64,000 nucleotides of DNA from CAZQIC01 sp964593555 (GCA_964593555.1 CAZQIC010000006.1:23562-87561); one strand, 5' to 3'; shown: positions 1 to 9,579, counted from the stretch's first letter. Translations and numbers: made by a program. The notes: generated from the sequence alone by a model not told the origin.

Positions 1-1350
1 ACATTAACTGTAGTGGAAACAAGGGAACTGCAATTGTTTGCATCGGTAACGGTGACTGTGTAAATAGAATAGGAGGAAGGTTGTTGTGTTATAGAACTGG
101 TTTGTTGTCCGCTGCTCCATAAAAAATTATAAGGACTTATTCCGCCGTTTGCACCTGAAGTGAGTGTTGCTGTTTGGCCAGCACAGATAGAGAAGTAAGA
201 ATTAATATTTACAATAAGTTGTGAGGGTTCTGTTACTGTTACAGAGGTAGTGCGTATACAATTATTATTATCGGTGATTGTTGCCTGGTAAATCCCTGCT
301 GGTATTCCTGTAGCATTACTTGTATATTGATTGGGATTTGTATTCCATTGATAGTTGTACCCCGCTGTGCCACCTGCAATTGTAACTGATGCTGATCCTG
401 TGTTACCTCCGAAGCAAAGAGCGTTAGTTGCCGTTGTTATAGAGGTGATCATTGAAGGTTGGGAAATAGTAAATGAGATAATATCGTTACAGCCATTGTT
501 ATCTGTAATGGTGCAGGTGTATAGCCCAGCGCAAAGTCCATTGGCCGTTGCTGTGTTTTGTAAATTATTCCAGTCATATGTATATGGGGTTGTTCCTCCA
601 TTACCAATAACAGAAATTGATCCATCGCAGTTTCCGAAACAGCGCGCATTGGTTATGGCCTGACTTTGCGCTGTAACGCCTGGATTATTTCCAATGTTTA
701 TAACTGCTGATTCTGTGCAGCCGTTGACATCTGTAACAGTAACATTATATATTCCCGCTGTAACATTTGTAATATTTTGTGTTGTAAGTCCTGTGTTCCA
801 GGTATAAGAATACGATCCTGTTCCGCCATTTGGATTTACAGTTGCCGATCCATTCGACTGGCCGCAGCTGGATGCGTTTGTAACAGTATTCAATACGAGG
901 GCGGGCGGTTCTGTAATGTTTACCATGCCATTTATTGTACATCCACTTGCATCGCTTACTGTTACACTATAAAGTGCCGCTGAAAGATTGGTGACAAGCG
1001 CTGTTGTATTTCCGGTACTCCATAAATAAGTATATGAAGCCATGCCTCCGCCAATTACGGCATTCAGGGTTCCGGTAGAAGTTCCGACGCAATTTGCGGG
1101 TTGAGAAATAACCACGATATTCAATTGGTTCGGTTCTGTAATTATAATTACTGTATCAACTGAACATCCGCTTCCATCAGAAACGGTTACGCTGTATGTA
1201 TTTGCAGTTAAGTTTGAAATGGTTGTTTGTGTTGTGGTTGTTCCATTCGACCACGAGTAGGTATATGTTGATGAAGAAGATCCCGCACTTATAGCTACCG
1301 TGGCAGTGCCATCATTTCCATTGTAACAACTAACATCTGTTTTAAGAGCA
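1..1350 (-). repeat. Tandem SprB-type repeats inside the edge gene
   Basis: At least six imperfect coding repeats of about 230 bp begin near 1340, 1110, 880, 650, 420 and 200 on the minus strand. Each encodes a Cys-x-Gly start, a Gly-Gly turn, a YxYxW strand and a TEP or TxP end. Similarity is at the protein level; the DNA has diverged. Confidence 0.7.
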
Positions 1351-3884
1351 GTGATAGAAGTGGTGCAGCAGCCAACGCTTGAAACATTAACTGCCATTGT
1401 AATTGAATCCATGGGACAGCCAACAACAAGTTTTACATTGTATGTTCCGCCTGTTGCATAAATATGTGTTGGATTTGTGAGAGTAGAAGTTGTTCCGTCA
1501 CCAAAATCCCAGAACCATGAATTGAGTGGTGTCCATAATCCGCATTGATTCGTAGTATCGGTAAATTGAACGGGAGTGTTGCAGCTTAGGTTTGATGAAA
1601 CAGTATATCCTGGTGTAATTTGTGGAATGAATTTGAATAGAACAGGCTGATCACTTGAATTACCTCCGTTTAATTTTGTTACTTGGTAAGCTCCCGGTGT
1701 TGTAGGAAAATCAGGAGAGTGAGAAGTGCATGATGCAATAACTTCTTCGGGGCAAGTCCCTCTTACAATAACTTTTGGTTCATAATAATCTGCCGAACTT
1801 CCTCCCATGTAGGTTGAGTACAGTAGTGTGTTTCCTGAAGTGTTAAGCTTGCTGATAAAAACATCAGGCACATACATAGCGCTGTTGAATGTAACATTAT
1901 AAGCGCATGATGTTGTAGGATATGGATTTGCATTTATTGTGCCTGAATAATTCTGGCTAAAACCTGCAACAAAAGCTTCACCGATAGAATTGACCGCTAT
2001 TCCATGAGCCCAATCATCATTTAATCCTCCAAGGTAAGTTGAATATACCAAGGCTGTACCAGTACTATTTATTCTTAATGCATAAGCATCATAACGCCCA
2101 CCATTAAAAGTTACATCGTAAGCACCCGGAGTTACAGGAAAACTATTTGTTGGCCCTATCCATGTTGCAGTGTTACCGGTGATGTATGCTTCATCTGCGG
2201 AGTTAATGGCAATAGCTTGCGCATAATCATAATCGTTACAACCAATAAATGTTGAATATATTAATGTGTTTCCTGCAGCATTCATTCTGGTTATGAAAAC
2301 ATCTGAATTTCCATTAAAGGAAGCATCGAATGCTCCCGCAGTAGTTGGAAATGTTCCATTTGTAGAACCTGTGATAAAAGCTTCACCTGATCCGTTTATC
2401 GCAATGCCATATCCATAATCTCCTGCACCACCGCCAACATATGTTGAATATATAAGTGAAGTACCTGTTGAATTTAATTTTGAAATAAATGCGTCGGCTC
2501 CGCCATTTGGTGAAGTGTCATATGATCCGGCTACCGTAGGAAATCCTGATTGTGCATTTCCGGTAATGAAAGCCTCGTTTAAATTATTTACTGCAATGTC
2601 TATACCTGAATCCCACCCAGAACCGCCAAGGTATGTAGAATAAATAAGTGCGGTGCCGGTGCTGTTGATCCTTGCAACAAAAACATCAAATGCGCCGCCT
2701 CCATTATTTGTCTGGATGGCACCTGTTGTTACAGGAAAATTGGGAGAACCGGTAATGCCTACAACGAAAGCTTCTCCAGCCGTGTTAACTATAATTCCTT
2801 TTACCATATCATTGCCTGATCCGCCTAAATAACTAGAATAAATAAGAGTAGAACCTGTCGCGTCTAATTTAAATGCGTATGCATCACCATAAGGGCGACC
2901 CATGTTACCATTGAAGGTATTATCAAATACTCCTGCTGTAGTTGGAAAAAAATCACTGTACCAACCACCGCCATAAATATTTCCCTGGTCATCAATGGCA
3001 ATGTCATATAAATATCCGTCACCACCCGGGCCGCCGCCAACATAAGTTGACCATTCGAGAGTAACTGGATCAATGATTAAGTCTTGTGTTTGATCATACT
3101 CTTCACCAATGTTAAAAGAAAAGGTTGTTGCGTCTATCAGTTTGTATTTTACTTTTACTTCAGATTTTTTTCCATTAATAATTTGGTATGATTCAGGGAT
3201 TTCCTCAATAAGTATTCCCCAAGGAGTTGTAATTTCAAGTTGGCCTTTAGTGTTGATCGATAGATTTTTTATTCCTTCACAGGTAAGTTGAAGCTGATTT
3301 GCATTCGCGCCTTTATGGACCAGGTAGTCGTATTTTAAATTTTTACCAGTACTATAATAGTTAACATCTATTCCGGGATAAATGTTCTGATAATTTACTA
3401 TTCGGTAATCGGGAACATTGATATGGTGTTTTGATGCATCACTTCCATATAAATAATTAGCGTGGCTATCTTCCTCGCCATTAGCTGAAATGATTGCTTC
3501 GGGATTAGCATTTTTAAATAGAAGATTCCAGATGAGATAATCTTTTTTTCTTAGTTCCGTTTTTGAGTGTTCAGGTGAGTTTTCGTCAGACGCTTCTTCA
3601 CGGATAAAGCCCATACTTAAACCATTCTTCATAAAATTTACATTTGCACTCCACCCCGGGGAAGATCCACGGTAAATAATATTGTCTTCCCATTGCCCCA
3701 TGTTTTTCCTAAAAAACACCGGAAGTTTTTCAATGTTTGTTAAATATGTTTCTTTTGATGGAGTTGATTTTGGATTAGTTGCTGCATTGGATAATTGTGC
3801 ATTTACGGCAAATTGAAAACACGAAATCAAAACAAGTGAAATTATTGTTTTGAAACCAAGCCTTATTTTAGATATCTGCATCAT
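1..3884 (-). CDS. SBBP-repeat / PKD / SprB-repeat surface protein, C-terminus cut by window edge
   Basis: The reading frame is open from an ATG at 3884 (an adjacent ATG lies at 3881) to the window edge, about 1294 codons. A signal peptide ending near VNAQ is followed by a DUF7948-like N-terminal domain (FRKNMGQW, SPGWSANVNF). Next come about nine SBBP beta-propeller repeats with the pattern LIYSTYLGG and AFITG. A PKD domain (WFWDFGDGT) follows around 1500-1580, then at least six SprB repeats of about 230 bp (CxGxxxGS, YxYxWxxG, TEPxxL). SprB is a gliding adhesin of Flavobacterium; such proteins are exported by T9SS. The sorting domain, if present, lies beyond the window. No promoter of the window's common type is visible upstream. 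Adhesion or gliding is inferred from repeats only. Confidence 0.85.
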   Translation of the reverse strand, partial: MMQISKIRLGFKTIISLVLISCFQFAVNAQLSNAATNPKSTPSKETYLTNIEKLPVFFRKNMGQWEDNIIYRGSSPGWSANVNFMKNGLSMGFIREEASDENSPEHSKTELRKKDYLIWNLLFKNANPEAIISANGEEDSHANYLYGSDASKHHINVPDYRIVNYQNIYPGIDVNYYSTGKNLKYDYLVHKGANANQLQLTCEGIKNLSINTKGQLEITTPWGILIEEIPESYQIINGKKSEVKVKYKLIDATTFSFNIGEEYDQTQDLIIDPVTLEWSTYVGGGPGGDGYLYDIAIDDQGNIYGGGWYSDFFPTTAGVFDNTFNGNMGRPYGDAYAFKLDATGSTLIYSSYLGGSGNDMVKGIIVNTAGEAFVVGITGSPNFPVTTGAIQTNNGGGAFDVFVARINSTGTALIYSTYLGGSGWDSGIDIAVNNLNEAFITGNAQSGFPTVAGSYDTSPNGGADAFISKLNSTGTSLIYSTYVGGGAGDYGYGIAINGSGEAFITGSTNGTFPTTAGAFDASFNGNSDVFITRMNAAGNTLIYSTFIGCNDYDYAQAIAINSADEAYITGNTATWIGPTNSFPVTPGAYDVTFNGGRYDAYALRINSTGTALVYSTYLGGLNDDWAHGIAVNSIGEAFVAGFSQNYSGTINANPYPTTSCAYNVTFNSAMYVPDVFISKLNTSGNTLLYSTYMGGSSADYYEPKVIVRGTCPEEVIASCTSHSPDFPTTPGAYQVTKLNGGNSSDQPVLFKFIPQITPGYTVSSNLSCNTPVQFTDTTNQCGLWTPLNSWFWDFGDGTTSTLTNPTHIYATGGTYNVKLVVGCPMDSITMAVNVSSVGCCTTSITALKTDVSCYNGNDGTATVAISAGSSSSTYTYSWSNGTTTTQTTISNLTANTYSVTVSDGSGCSVDTVIIITEPNQLNIVVISQPANCVGTSTGTLNAVIGGGMASYTYLWSTGNTTALVTNLSAALYSVTVSDASGCTINGMVNITEPPALVLNTVTNASSCGQSNGSATVNPNGGTGSYSYTWNTGLTTQNITNVTAGIYNVTVTDVNGCTESAVINIGNNPGVTAQSQAITNARCFGNCDGSISVIGNGGTTPYTYDWNNLQNTATANGLCAGLYTCTITDNNGCNDIISFTISQPSMITSITTATNALCFGGNTGSASVTIAGGTAGYNYQWNTNPNQYTSNATGIPAGIYQATITDNNNCIRTTSVTVTEPSQLIVNINSYFSICAGQTATLTSGANGGISPYNFLWSSGQQTSSITQQPSSYSIYTVTVTDANNCSSLVSTTVN

Positions 3885-4084
3885 GGGGTTGCTGTCTGAA
3901 AAGGATCGTTTTATTATTCTGAATTTAGCGCTCGTTTGAACGTATCACAATACCATTTTTTGTCATTATTAGTATTTTAATTACTATATTGGCGCTTAAG
4001 TTTTATTATAAAATACTGAAAATCAGTAAATTGCAGTAAATTTTATATGTAAAAACCTTAGCAAGATCAGCGCTCACAAAACCT

Positions 4085-5629
4085 ATGAAGAAGGACCAAT
4101 TATTTGAGTTAATTAAGTCGCTAAAAGCAAGTGATAAGCGGAATTTTAAAATTTTTGTATCAAAACAAAATGGAGAAAAGAATTATTTAAAATTATTTGA
4201 AGCGATAGATAAACAGGACGACTATGATGAAACATTGATCAGAAAAAAGTTCGCAAAGGAAAAATTCGTTCATCAACTTCCGGTCGCAAAAAATTATTTG
4301 TACAAACTGGTATTAAAAAGTCTTGAGATATATTATTTGAGCTCATCCACTATCTTGCGAAGCCACCTTAATCAGATCGAAATATTATTTAATCTGAACT
4401 TGTTTGATCAGTGTGAAAAATTATTACAACAAACGAAAAAGCTTACCCAAAAATTTGAAAATAATTTGTGTCTGCTCGAGCTTTTGTTCTGGGAGACAGA
4501 ATTAATGAGGAGTCAATATTATTTTGGAAAAACAGAGCAGGATCTGGAGAAAAATTATTCGGAGAAGCAGAAGATTCTTGATGTATATAAGAATGCCATG
4601 GATCATTATAATATTCTCTCACATTTGCTGATCAAAGTTGTGAAAAAAGGGATAGCGCGATTGCCAAAGGACGTGAGGGAGTATAAAAGAGTAATGAGTC
4701 ATCCGCTGTTACAAAAGGAGAGTGAAGCCAGGTCGAATGAGGCGCTGTTTCGTTTTTATACAAGTTACATTTCCTATTATTATGCGATCGACAAATCGGC
4801 ATCTGCATATGAGTACTCTAAAAAAATAATTGCACTCATGGAAAAGAATCCGCATACTATTGAGGAAAGGATGCCTGCTTATATAGGTACGCTTAATAAT
4901 GTGGTAATTTTTCAACATAATATAGGCATGCCGGTAGAGGTAGATAAAACAATAAATAAGTTGAAACAATTAAAGCCTTCTACGGAAAGGTCAAGTGCAG
5001 AGTTGTTTTATACAGTAAACAGTATGCAATTGGCTATTTGTTGTGAACGTGGAGAATTTGACAAAGGACTAAAAGAATTAAGTGAAATTGAAGTCGGGAT
5101 ACAAAAGAATGATACGAGGCATTCTAATAAAAGGCACTTGATGCTTCTTTATTATAATATTATTTGTACTTATTTTGGAGCCGGAAACTATTTGGCGGCA
5201 GTAAAATATGTTTACAAGATACTTAACAATAAAGAATTTGATCAAAACAGCCAGATCTATAATATAGCCAGGGTGCTTGCATTAATATGTCATTTCGAAT
5301 TAAAAAATAATGAGTTACTCGAGTCGGTTGTGAAATCCACCTATCGTGACTTGTTAAGGGCAAATAAATTGTTTAAAGTAGAAAAACTGTTTCTGCATTT
5401 TATTAAGAAAAAAATGCCGCGTATAAAAATAAAGACAGATCTTATTGATGCGTTAACTGAGGCGAAAAAGGAATTAGTGGAAATTACAAAAGATCCGTTG
5501 GAAAAAAATGCATTTTATTCATTTGATCTTATTTCCTGGATCGATTCGAAAATTGAAGGAAGATCTTTTGAGTCAATTGTAAGGCAAAAGGCAATGAGCA
5601 ATTTTGAAAACGCAAGAAAACAAAAATAA
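4085..5629 (+). CDS. Hypothetical 514-aa helical cytoplasmic protein
   Basis: I do not recognise the family. The product opens with MKKDQLFELIKSL and is lysine-rich and helical throughout. It has no signal peptide and no membrane segment. Spaced Tyr/Ala/Leu patterns (for example YNIARVLALICHFELKN) suggest degenerate TPR-like helical pairs. ATG start at 4085 in an acceptable context. It is divergent from the edge gene across 200 bp and convergent with the small gene ending at 5642. A scaffold role is only a guess from the helical-repeat look. Confidence 0.75.
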   Translation: MKKDQLFELIKSLKASDKRNFKIFVSKQNGEKNYLKLFEAIDKQDDYDETLIRKKFAKEKFVHQLPVAKNYLYKLVLKSLEIYYLSSSTILRSHLNQIEILFNLNLFDQCEKLLQQTKKLTQKFENNLCLLELLFWETELMRSQYYFGKTEQDLEKNYSEKQKILDVYKNAMDHYNILSHLLIKVVKKGIARLPKDVREYKRVMSHPLLQKESEARSNEALFRFYTSYISYYYAIDKSASAYEYSKKIIALMEKNPHTIEERMPAYIGTLNNVVIFQHNIGMPVEVDKTINKLKQLKPSTERSSAELFYTVNSMQLAICCERGEFDKGLKELSEIEVGIQKNDTRHSNKRHLMLLYYNIICTYFGAGNYLAAVKYVYKILNNKEFDQNSQIYNIARVLALICHFELKNNELLESVVKSTYRDLLRANKLFKVEKLFLHFIKKKMPRIKIKTDLIDALTEAKKELVEITKDPLEKNAFYSFDLISWIDSKIEGRSFESIVRQKAMSNFENARKQK

Positions 5630-5641
5630 CAATTAAGGTCT

Positions 5642-5890
5642 TCAGCAAATGCACTTTTGAAAAATTGATTTGTCATAATACCATTCTTTATTAGGGATGG
5701 TATGAGGAGCGTTCTTTGTGTTCCCTATTTTATTTCTTATCTGAGCCAGCATTTCATCAAGTTCGTTCAGTTTCGATTTAATGAATACCAGGTCATCATT
5801 GGAGAATTTCGCCTGTTCGGTAAAGGATATTGTGTTTGCTTTTCCTGCTTGCTCTATCCAGTTAATTTTAATTTCAGTTATGTTGTTCAT
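5642..5890 (-). CDS. Small hypothetical protein (82 aa)
   Basis: Unrecognised soluble protein. It contains a probable amphipathic helix (KSKLNELDEMLAQIRNKI) and ends with two cysteines (KCIC). Its reality is supported by a full copy of the shared upstream element plus an exact TATGTTTG -7 box 24 bases before the ATG at 5890. The open frame on the opposite strand (5702-5899) has no such support. It shares its upstream region with the hybrid kinase transcribed the other way. Confidence 0.65.
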   Translation of the reverse strand: MNNITEIKINWIEQAGKANTISFTEQAKFSNDDLVFIKSKLNELDEMLAQIRNKIGNTKNAPHTIPNKEWYYDKSIFQKCIC

Positions 5891-5913
5891 GGTGTTTAAA
5901 AATTAATTCTTAA

Positions 5914-5976
5914 CAAACATATCTGATAAATAATTTGCCAATGAGTTTATTCGATGAATACGGGTTTTAAATAGCC
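5914..5976 (-). promoter_or_regulatory. Shared activator-type element and promoter for the 82-aa gene
   Basis: On the minus strand GGCTAT lies at 5976-5971, CGAATA begins 23 bases downstream of the first G, and an exact TATGTTTG lies at 5921-5914 (offset 56). This is one of 18 sites with the same geometry. Confidence 0.75.
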
Positions 5977-6017
5977 AAAATGAAAAGAATGATTTTTACC
6001 GTATTTTAATGCAGTTC

Positions 6018-6080
6018 GGCTATTATTTTGGCTAATTCACCGAATTTGTCTCAATACTAATGGAAAATCAATTAATTATG
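6018..6080 (+). promoter_or_regulatory. Shared activator-type element and promoter for the hybrid kinase
   Basis: GGCTAT is at 6018, CGAATT at 6041 (offset 24), and TAATTATG at 6073 (offset 56, one mismatch to TAnnTTTG). The first half-site is 42 bp from the divergent site at 5976, so the two sites are about four helical turns apart. Confidence 0.65.
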
Positions 6081-6138
6081 TATAAAATTAATTTGGGGCA
6101 TTTTATGCTTGAATATTTAGCAGGAGTATATTTGTATT

Positions 6139-8334
6139 GTGAAAAGTAAAAAGCAAAAAAAGTCATCAAGTAAAGAGACAAAAGGTCGTAAGGTTAAACC
6201 CACCCCTTCAAAAATAAATAAACGAAAAGTTGTTAAAGTTATAGATGATAAATCAACATCCGAAAAAGGCTTGTTGAATAAGCTTCGCCGTGAAAACAAT
6301 GTGCTGAAAAAGAGAAATGAGCTTTTGCTTAGGTCATGTGAATTTTCCCAATCAATTATTGCAACCATTCATGAACCATTATTGGTGCTGGATAATAATT
6401 TCCGGATAAAATCAGCCAATAAATCTTTTTATGAAAAATTTCTCGTTAACGAAGAGTCAATCGAAAATATGCTCTTATTTGACTTTGGGGATGGTCAGTG
6501 GAATATTCCGAAGCTTAAAGAACTATTATCAGATGTTCTTTCTAAAAATCTTGATTTTAAGAATTTTACACTTACCCATGATTTTTCCAAAAGTGGTGGT
6601 AAGAACATATTGCTGCTTAATGCGCATTATATTATTCAGAAGACGAGTTCACGACAATTGATTTTATTAGCTATTGAGGATATAACAGAACGATCTAATT
6701 ATTATCTCCAGGAAAAAGCTCTTTTAAAAAGGGAAAAGGAAATCGCCGAAGAGGCTATGAAAGCGAAACAGAGATTCCTTTCCAATATGAGTCATGAAAT
6801 AAGGACTCCAATGAATGCGATTATTGGATTTACGAATGTAATGTTGAGGACGAATTTGGATGATAAGCAGCGTGACTATTTAAATGCTATTAAAATTTCG
6901 GGTGATAATCTTATTGTTTTAATAAATGACATTTTAGACCTTGCAAAAGTAGACGCTGGAAAAATGTCCTTCCAGGAAATTCCTTTTAAATTATCAACTT
7001 CAGTCTCTTCAATGCTGCATCTGTTTGAGACAAAGATCATGGAAAAAGGAATTGAACTCGTTAAACAGTATGATGAGGATATTCCGGAAATTTTAATTGG
7101 TGATTCCGTACGTTTACATCAAATAATTTTAAACCTGATAAGCAATGCAATAAAATTTACTTCAAGGGGACGAGTAACGGTGAGTGTTCGCTTGCTTGAT
7201 GAGAATGAAGAAAAGGTAACAGTGGGCTTTGCAGTTACTGATACCGGTATTGGAATTCCTGAAAATAGGTTGTTGTCAATTTTTGATGCTTTTCAGCAGG
7301 CTTCCGGTGATATATCCGGAACATATGGGGGCACTGGTCTTGGTCTTACTATTGTTAAACAATTGGTAGAAGCGCAAAAAGGAACGATAGCAGTTAAAAG
7401 TATTCTGGGGCAAGGATCAAATTTTAGTTTTATACTAACATTCAAGAAAGCGCCGATAGGGTATAGTTTGGAAGAGAATAATAAAGTAGGAAGGAAGAAT
7501 CATCTATCTTCAAATATCTCTCATGCAAAAAAAATAAAGATTCTGGTCGTGGAGGATATGAAGTTCAATCAAATGTTAATGAAAACTATATTGGAAGATT
7601 TTGGTTTTCACATTGATTTGGCGGAAAATGGAAAGATTGCAATTGACAAAATAAGTGAAACGAATTATGATATTATCTTAATGGACCTGCATTTGCCTGT
7701 GATGAACGGCTTTGACGCAACACAATATATACGCAATAAAATAGATCAAAACGTCCCAATAATTGCTCTTACAGCGGATGTTACGACGATAGATTTTGAA
7801 ATGTGTAAAGCAATTGGAATGAACGATTATATAACTAAACCCATAAACGAAGAGTTGCTTTATAATGTAATCACAAAATACATCGATGGTTCGATTAAAA
7901 AAAGAGATTTAAAAATAAAGGTTCTCGCATCTGATGAAAAGAACAAAATCGTTGATCTTGATAATCTCGAACATTTTGCAAAAGGGAATTCCAAAATAAT
8001 GCTTGAAATGATTAACGTTTATCTTGAAGAAACGCCCCAATTGCTCAATTCCATAAAACTTGCTATTGAAAAGAGAGATTGGGAATCATTAAGAATGGCA
8101 ACGCATTCAATCATGCCCTCTTTTGCTACTATAGGAGTGAAAGGTGATGCTGAAAGCCTGGTGGCCGAAATGCATGATCATGCTATACGTTTAAAGGATA
8201 ATTGCAAATTGAACGCTGATGAATTATCAGCAGAAATTAGTGTGATAAATAATCTGCGTCTCAAATTAGAAAAGAACTGCGCAATGGCTGAAGAAAAATT
8301 GAAGCAGAATATTTTATTTCTTTCGCTAGAGTAA
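6139..8334 (+). CDS. Hybrid sensor histidine kinase (PAS-HisKA-HATPase-REC-Hpt)
   Basis: Cytoplasmic phosphorelay kinase of 731 aa. A basic Lys-rich N-terminus (1-60) precedes a PAS-like domain at 70-185. HisKA has NMSHEIRTPMNAIIGF with the phospho-His near 219. The HATPase N-box is LNLISNAIKF and the G1 box DTGIGIP. A receiver at about 475-595 carries the acceptor Asp in IILMDLHLPVMNG. The C-terminal Hpt has ATHSIMPSF. No transmembrane segment is visible, so it senses an internal cue. The start is a GTG at 6139 with AGGAG at 6122-6126. It is paralogous to the kinase at 61117, and both have the shared promoter element. Its output regulator is not identifiable; the LytTR protein and lone receivers in the window are candidates. 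Confidence 0.93.
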   Translation: MKSKKQKKSSSKETKGRKVKPTPSKINKRKVVKVIDDKSTSEKGLLNKLRRENNVLKKRNELLLRSCEFSQSIIATIHEPLLVLDNNFRIKSANKSFYEKFLVNEESIENMLLFDFGDGQWNIPKLKELLSDVLSKNLDFKNFTLTHDFSKSGGKNILLLNAHYIIQKTSSRQLILLAIEDITERSNYYLQEKALLKREKEIAEEAMKAKQRFLSNMSHEIRTPMNAIIGFTNVMLRTNLDDKQRDYLNAIKISGDNLIVLINDILDLAKVDAGKMSFQEIPFKLSTSVSSMLHLFETKIMEKGIELVKQYDEDIPEILIGDSVRLHQIILNLISNAIKFTSRGRVTVSVRLLDENEEKVTVGFAVTDTGIGIPENRLLSIFDAFQQASGDISGTYGGTGLGLTIVKQLVEAQKGTIAVKSILGQGSNFSFILTFKKAPIGYSLEENNKVGRKNHLSSNISHAKKIKILVVEDMKFNQMLMKTILEDFGFHIDLAENGKIAIDKISETNYDIILMDLHLPVMNGFDATQYIRNKIDQNVPIIALTADVTTIDFEMCKAIGMNDYITKPINEELLYNVITKYIDGSIKKRDLKIKVLASDEKNKIVDLDNLEHFAKGNSKIMLEMINVYLEETPQLLNSIKLAIEKRDWESLRMATHSIMPSFATIGVKGDAESLVAEMHDHAIRLKDNCKLNADELSAEISVINNLRLKLEKNCAMAEEKLKQNILFLSLE

Positions 8335-8394
8335 GCCTACTCTTTAATTTTTTCTGTAAAGTTTTTTACGCCTGCGCAGGATTTCCTCTCTTCT

Positions 8395-8458
8395 GGCTAT
8401 ATAAAATACTCTTTCAACGAATGTCCATCTCAATGATGATAAACTATAAATAATTTTG
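8395..8458 (+). promoter_or_regulatory. Shared activator-type element and promoter for the small charged genes
   Basis: GGCTAT is at 8395, CGAATG at 8418 (offset 24), and an exact TAATTTTG at 8451-8458 (offset 57). The next ATG is at 8489. The A-rich stretch and TAC after the first half-site also match other sites. Confidence 0.75.
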
Positions 8459-8488
8459 GTATAAATAACATCATAAAAAAACAAAAGT

Positions 8489-8662
8489 ATGAAAAATAAA
8501 AAGGAAAGTGCGGCAACCGCAAACAGAGCAAAAAACAAAAGCAATCTCTCCATTAGGGAGGATCAGCATTACGATATTACAGAAGTAGGTGCAAAAAATG
8601 GTGGTCGTTCATCAAGAAAAACGACTCCGGCTCGAAAAGAAAAAGTTTCATCGAAAAAATAA
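8489..8662 (+). CDS. Small basic hypothetical protein (57 aa)
   Basis: The frame begins MKNKKESAATANRAK and ends KEKVSSKK. It is very rich in Lys, Arg and Ser with a central acidic patch (REDQHYDITEVGAKNGG). It looks intrinsically disordered and could bind nucleic acid. It starts 31 bases after an exact -7 box and is followed after 8 bp by another small disordered protein. Function unknown. Confidence 0.6.
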   Translation: MKNKKESAATANRAKNKSNLSIREDQHYDITEVGAKNGGRSSRKTTPARKEKVSSKK

Positions 8663-8670
8663 AAAAGCAA

Positions 8671-8940
8671 ATGGAAAAGGACACAAACCCTAATAAAGAA
8701 GATAATTCTGGCACTAAAAAGAATGCTGAAAATACTTCTCCCGAAAATAATTCGACTCAAAAGGAACAAAAGTCGCCAAGAATGCCAACAACCGAATTTC
8801 CCGATAGGGAGCCTGATGGTAATTCAAAAGATCCAAATGCTGAACAGATTAAAAAGGATCCAAAGAATGAGGAGATTTTAAATGAACAGGAGGATAGAAA
8901 AAAAGAGAAGACTCCACTTATGGACGAACTTTTTCTTTAA
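8671..8940 (+). CDS. Small acidic/charged disordered protein (89 aa)
   Basis: The product is almost wholly charged and polar (many KDPN, EN, KEQ runs) and ends in a hydrophobic tip, MDELFL. It has no signal peptide or fold signature. It sits 8 bp after the 57-aa gene, so the two are probably cotranscribed. A strong hairpin follows at 8952. Its low-complexity composition resembles stress-related disordered proteins, but I do not recognise a family. Confidence 0.6.
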   Translation: MEKDTNPNKEDNSGTKKNAENTSPENNSTQKEQKSPRMPTTEFPDREPDGNSKDPNAEQIKKDPKNEEILNEQEDRKKEKTPLMDELFL

Positions 8941-8951
8941 ATAACAAACAT

Positions 8952-8996
8952 ATCACAGACATTTCGGGTTTACCCGGATGCCTGTGATTATTTTAT
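8952..8996 (+). terminator. Hairpin terminator or attenuator before the AraC-type gene
   Basis: ATCACAG at 8952 pairs with CTGTGAT ending at 8988. CGGGT/ACCCG extend the inner stem, with a few mismatches between. The T-rich TATTTTAT follows. It can end the small-gene transcript. I find no other promoter for the gene at 9031, so it may also act as an attenuator. Confidence 0.6.
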
Positions 8997-9030
8997 CGAT
9001 AAAAATGTCAAATACATCAAGATCCTGAAA

Positions 9031-9579
9031 ATGAAATTACACATCAAATATATGGTGAGTGCAAAGTGCAAAGCGCAGGTTGAAGAAGAGCTCTTGAACT
9101 TAGGAATAGATTATGAGTCGATTGATCTCGGTGTAATAGAAACCAGGGAAGAAATTACAGAGAGTCAAAAGATAAGGTTGAAGAGAAATTTATTTAAATC
9201 CGGCCTGGAGTTGATTGACGACAAAAGAAGCATTTTGGTTGAGAGAACTAAAAGTGTGATCATTGAAATGGTTTATTGTTCCAGTGAATTTCCAAAAGAA
9301 AATTATTCCGATTATATAAGTAAAAAACTAAATATGGGCTATGGTTATTTGTCCAACATATTTTCTGAAGTTCAGGGTTTAACTATTCGGCAATTTGTAA
9401 TTAATAATAAAATTGAAAAGGCAAAGGAATTATTGTTGTATAGAGGATTAAATCTGACGGAAATTTCCTATAGGCTAAATTACAGTAGTGTTGCTCACCT
9501 GTCAAATCAGTTCAAAAAAATTAATGGGCTTTCCCCTTCGTTATTTAAACGGCTAAATCAAACGAAAAATGTTGTTTAA
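9031..9579 (+). CDS. Small AraC-family transcriptional regulator
   Basis: The product has 182 aa. Residues 1-60 form a small alpha/beta domain (MKLHIKYMVSAKCKAQVEEE) of the ferredoxin-like type often seen in short Bacteroidota AraC proteins. Residues 80-178 are the AraC double helix-turn-helix. NKIEKAKELL, LTEISYRLNYSSVAHLSNQF and GLSPSLFK are the diagnostic second-HTH segments. AraC proteins bind two half-sites about 21 bp apart, the same period as the shared promoter element in this window, so it is a candidate reader of that element (inference). It lies downstream of a hairpin and 17 bp before a small membrane protein. Confidence 0.88.
   Translation: MKLHIKYMVSAKCKAQVEEELLNLGIDYESIDLGVIETREEITESQKIRLKRNLFKSGLELIDDKRSILVERTKSVIIEMVYCSSEFPKENYSDYISKKLNMGYGYLSNIFSEVQGLTIRQFVINNKIEKAKELLLYRGLNLTEISYRLNYSSVAHLSNQFKKINGLSPSLFKRLNQTKNVV

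Noticed and set aside
355..983. Several plus-strand frames of 65-102 codons within 1-1000
   Set aside because: They lie antisense to an uninterrupted repeat-protein frame on the minus strand and have no signal or promoter; they mirror its repetitive code.
1..1350. Regular spacing of similar units suggested a CRISPR-like array
   Set aside because: The units are about 230 bp, diverged at DNA level and in one reading frame; they encode SprB-type protein repeats.
6018..6023. GGCTAT read as a -33/-35 promoter box
   Set aside because: It lies 56 bases before the -7 element in every case, far beyond core promoter spacing, so an activator site fits better.
8371..8380. Palindrome CCTGCGCAGG after the first hybrid kinase
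   Set aside because: Only 10 bp, with no loop and no T run, so neither a convincing terminator nor an operator on its own.
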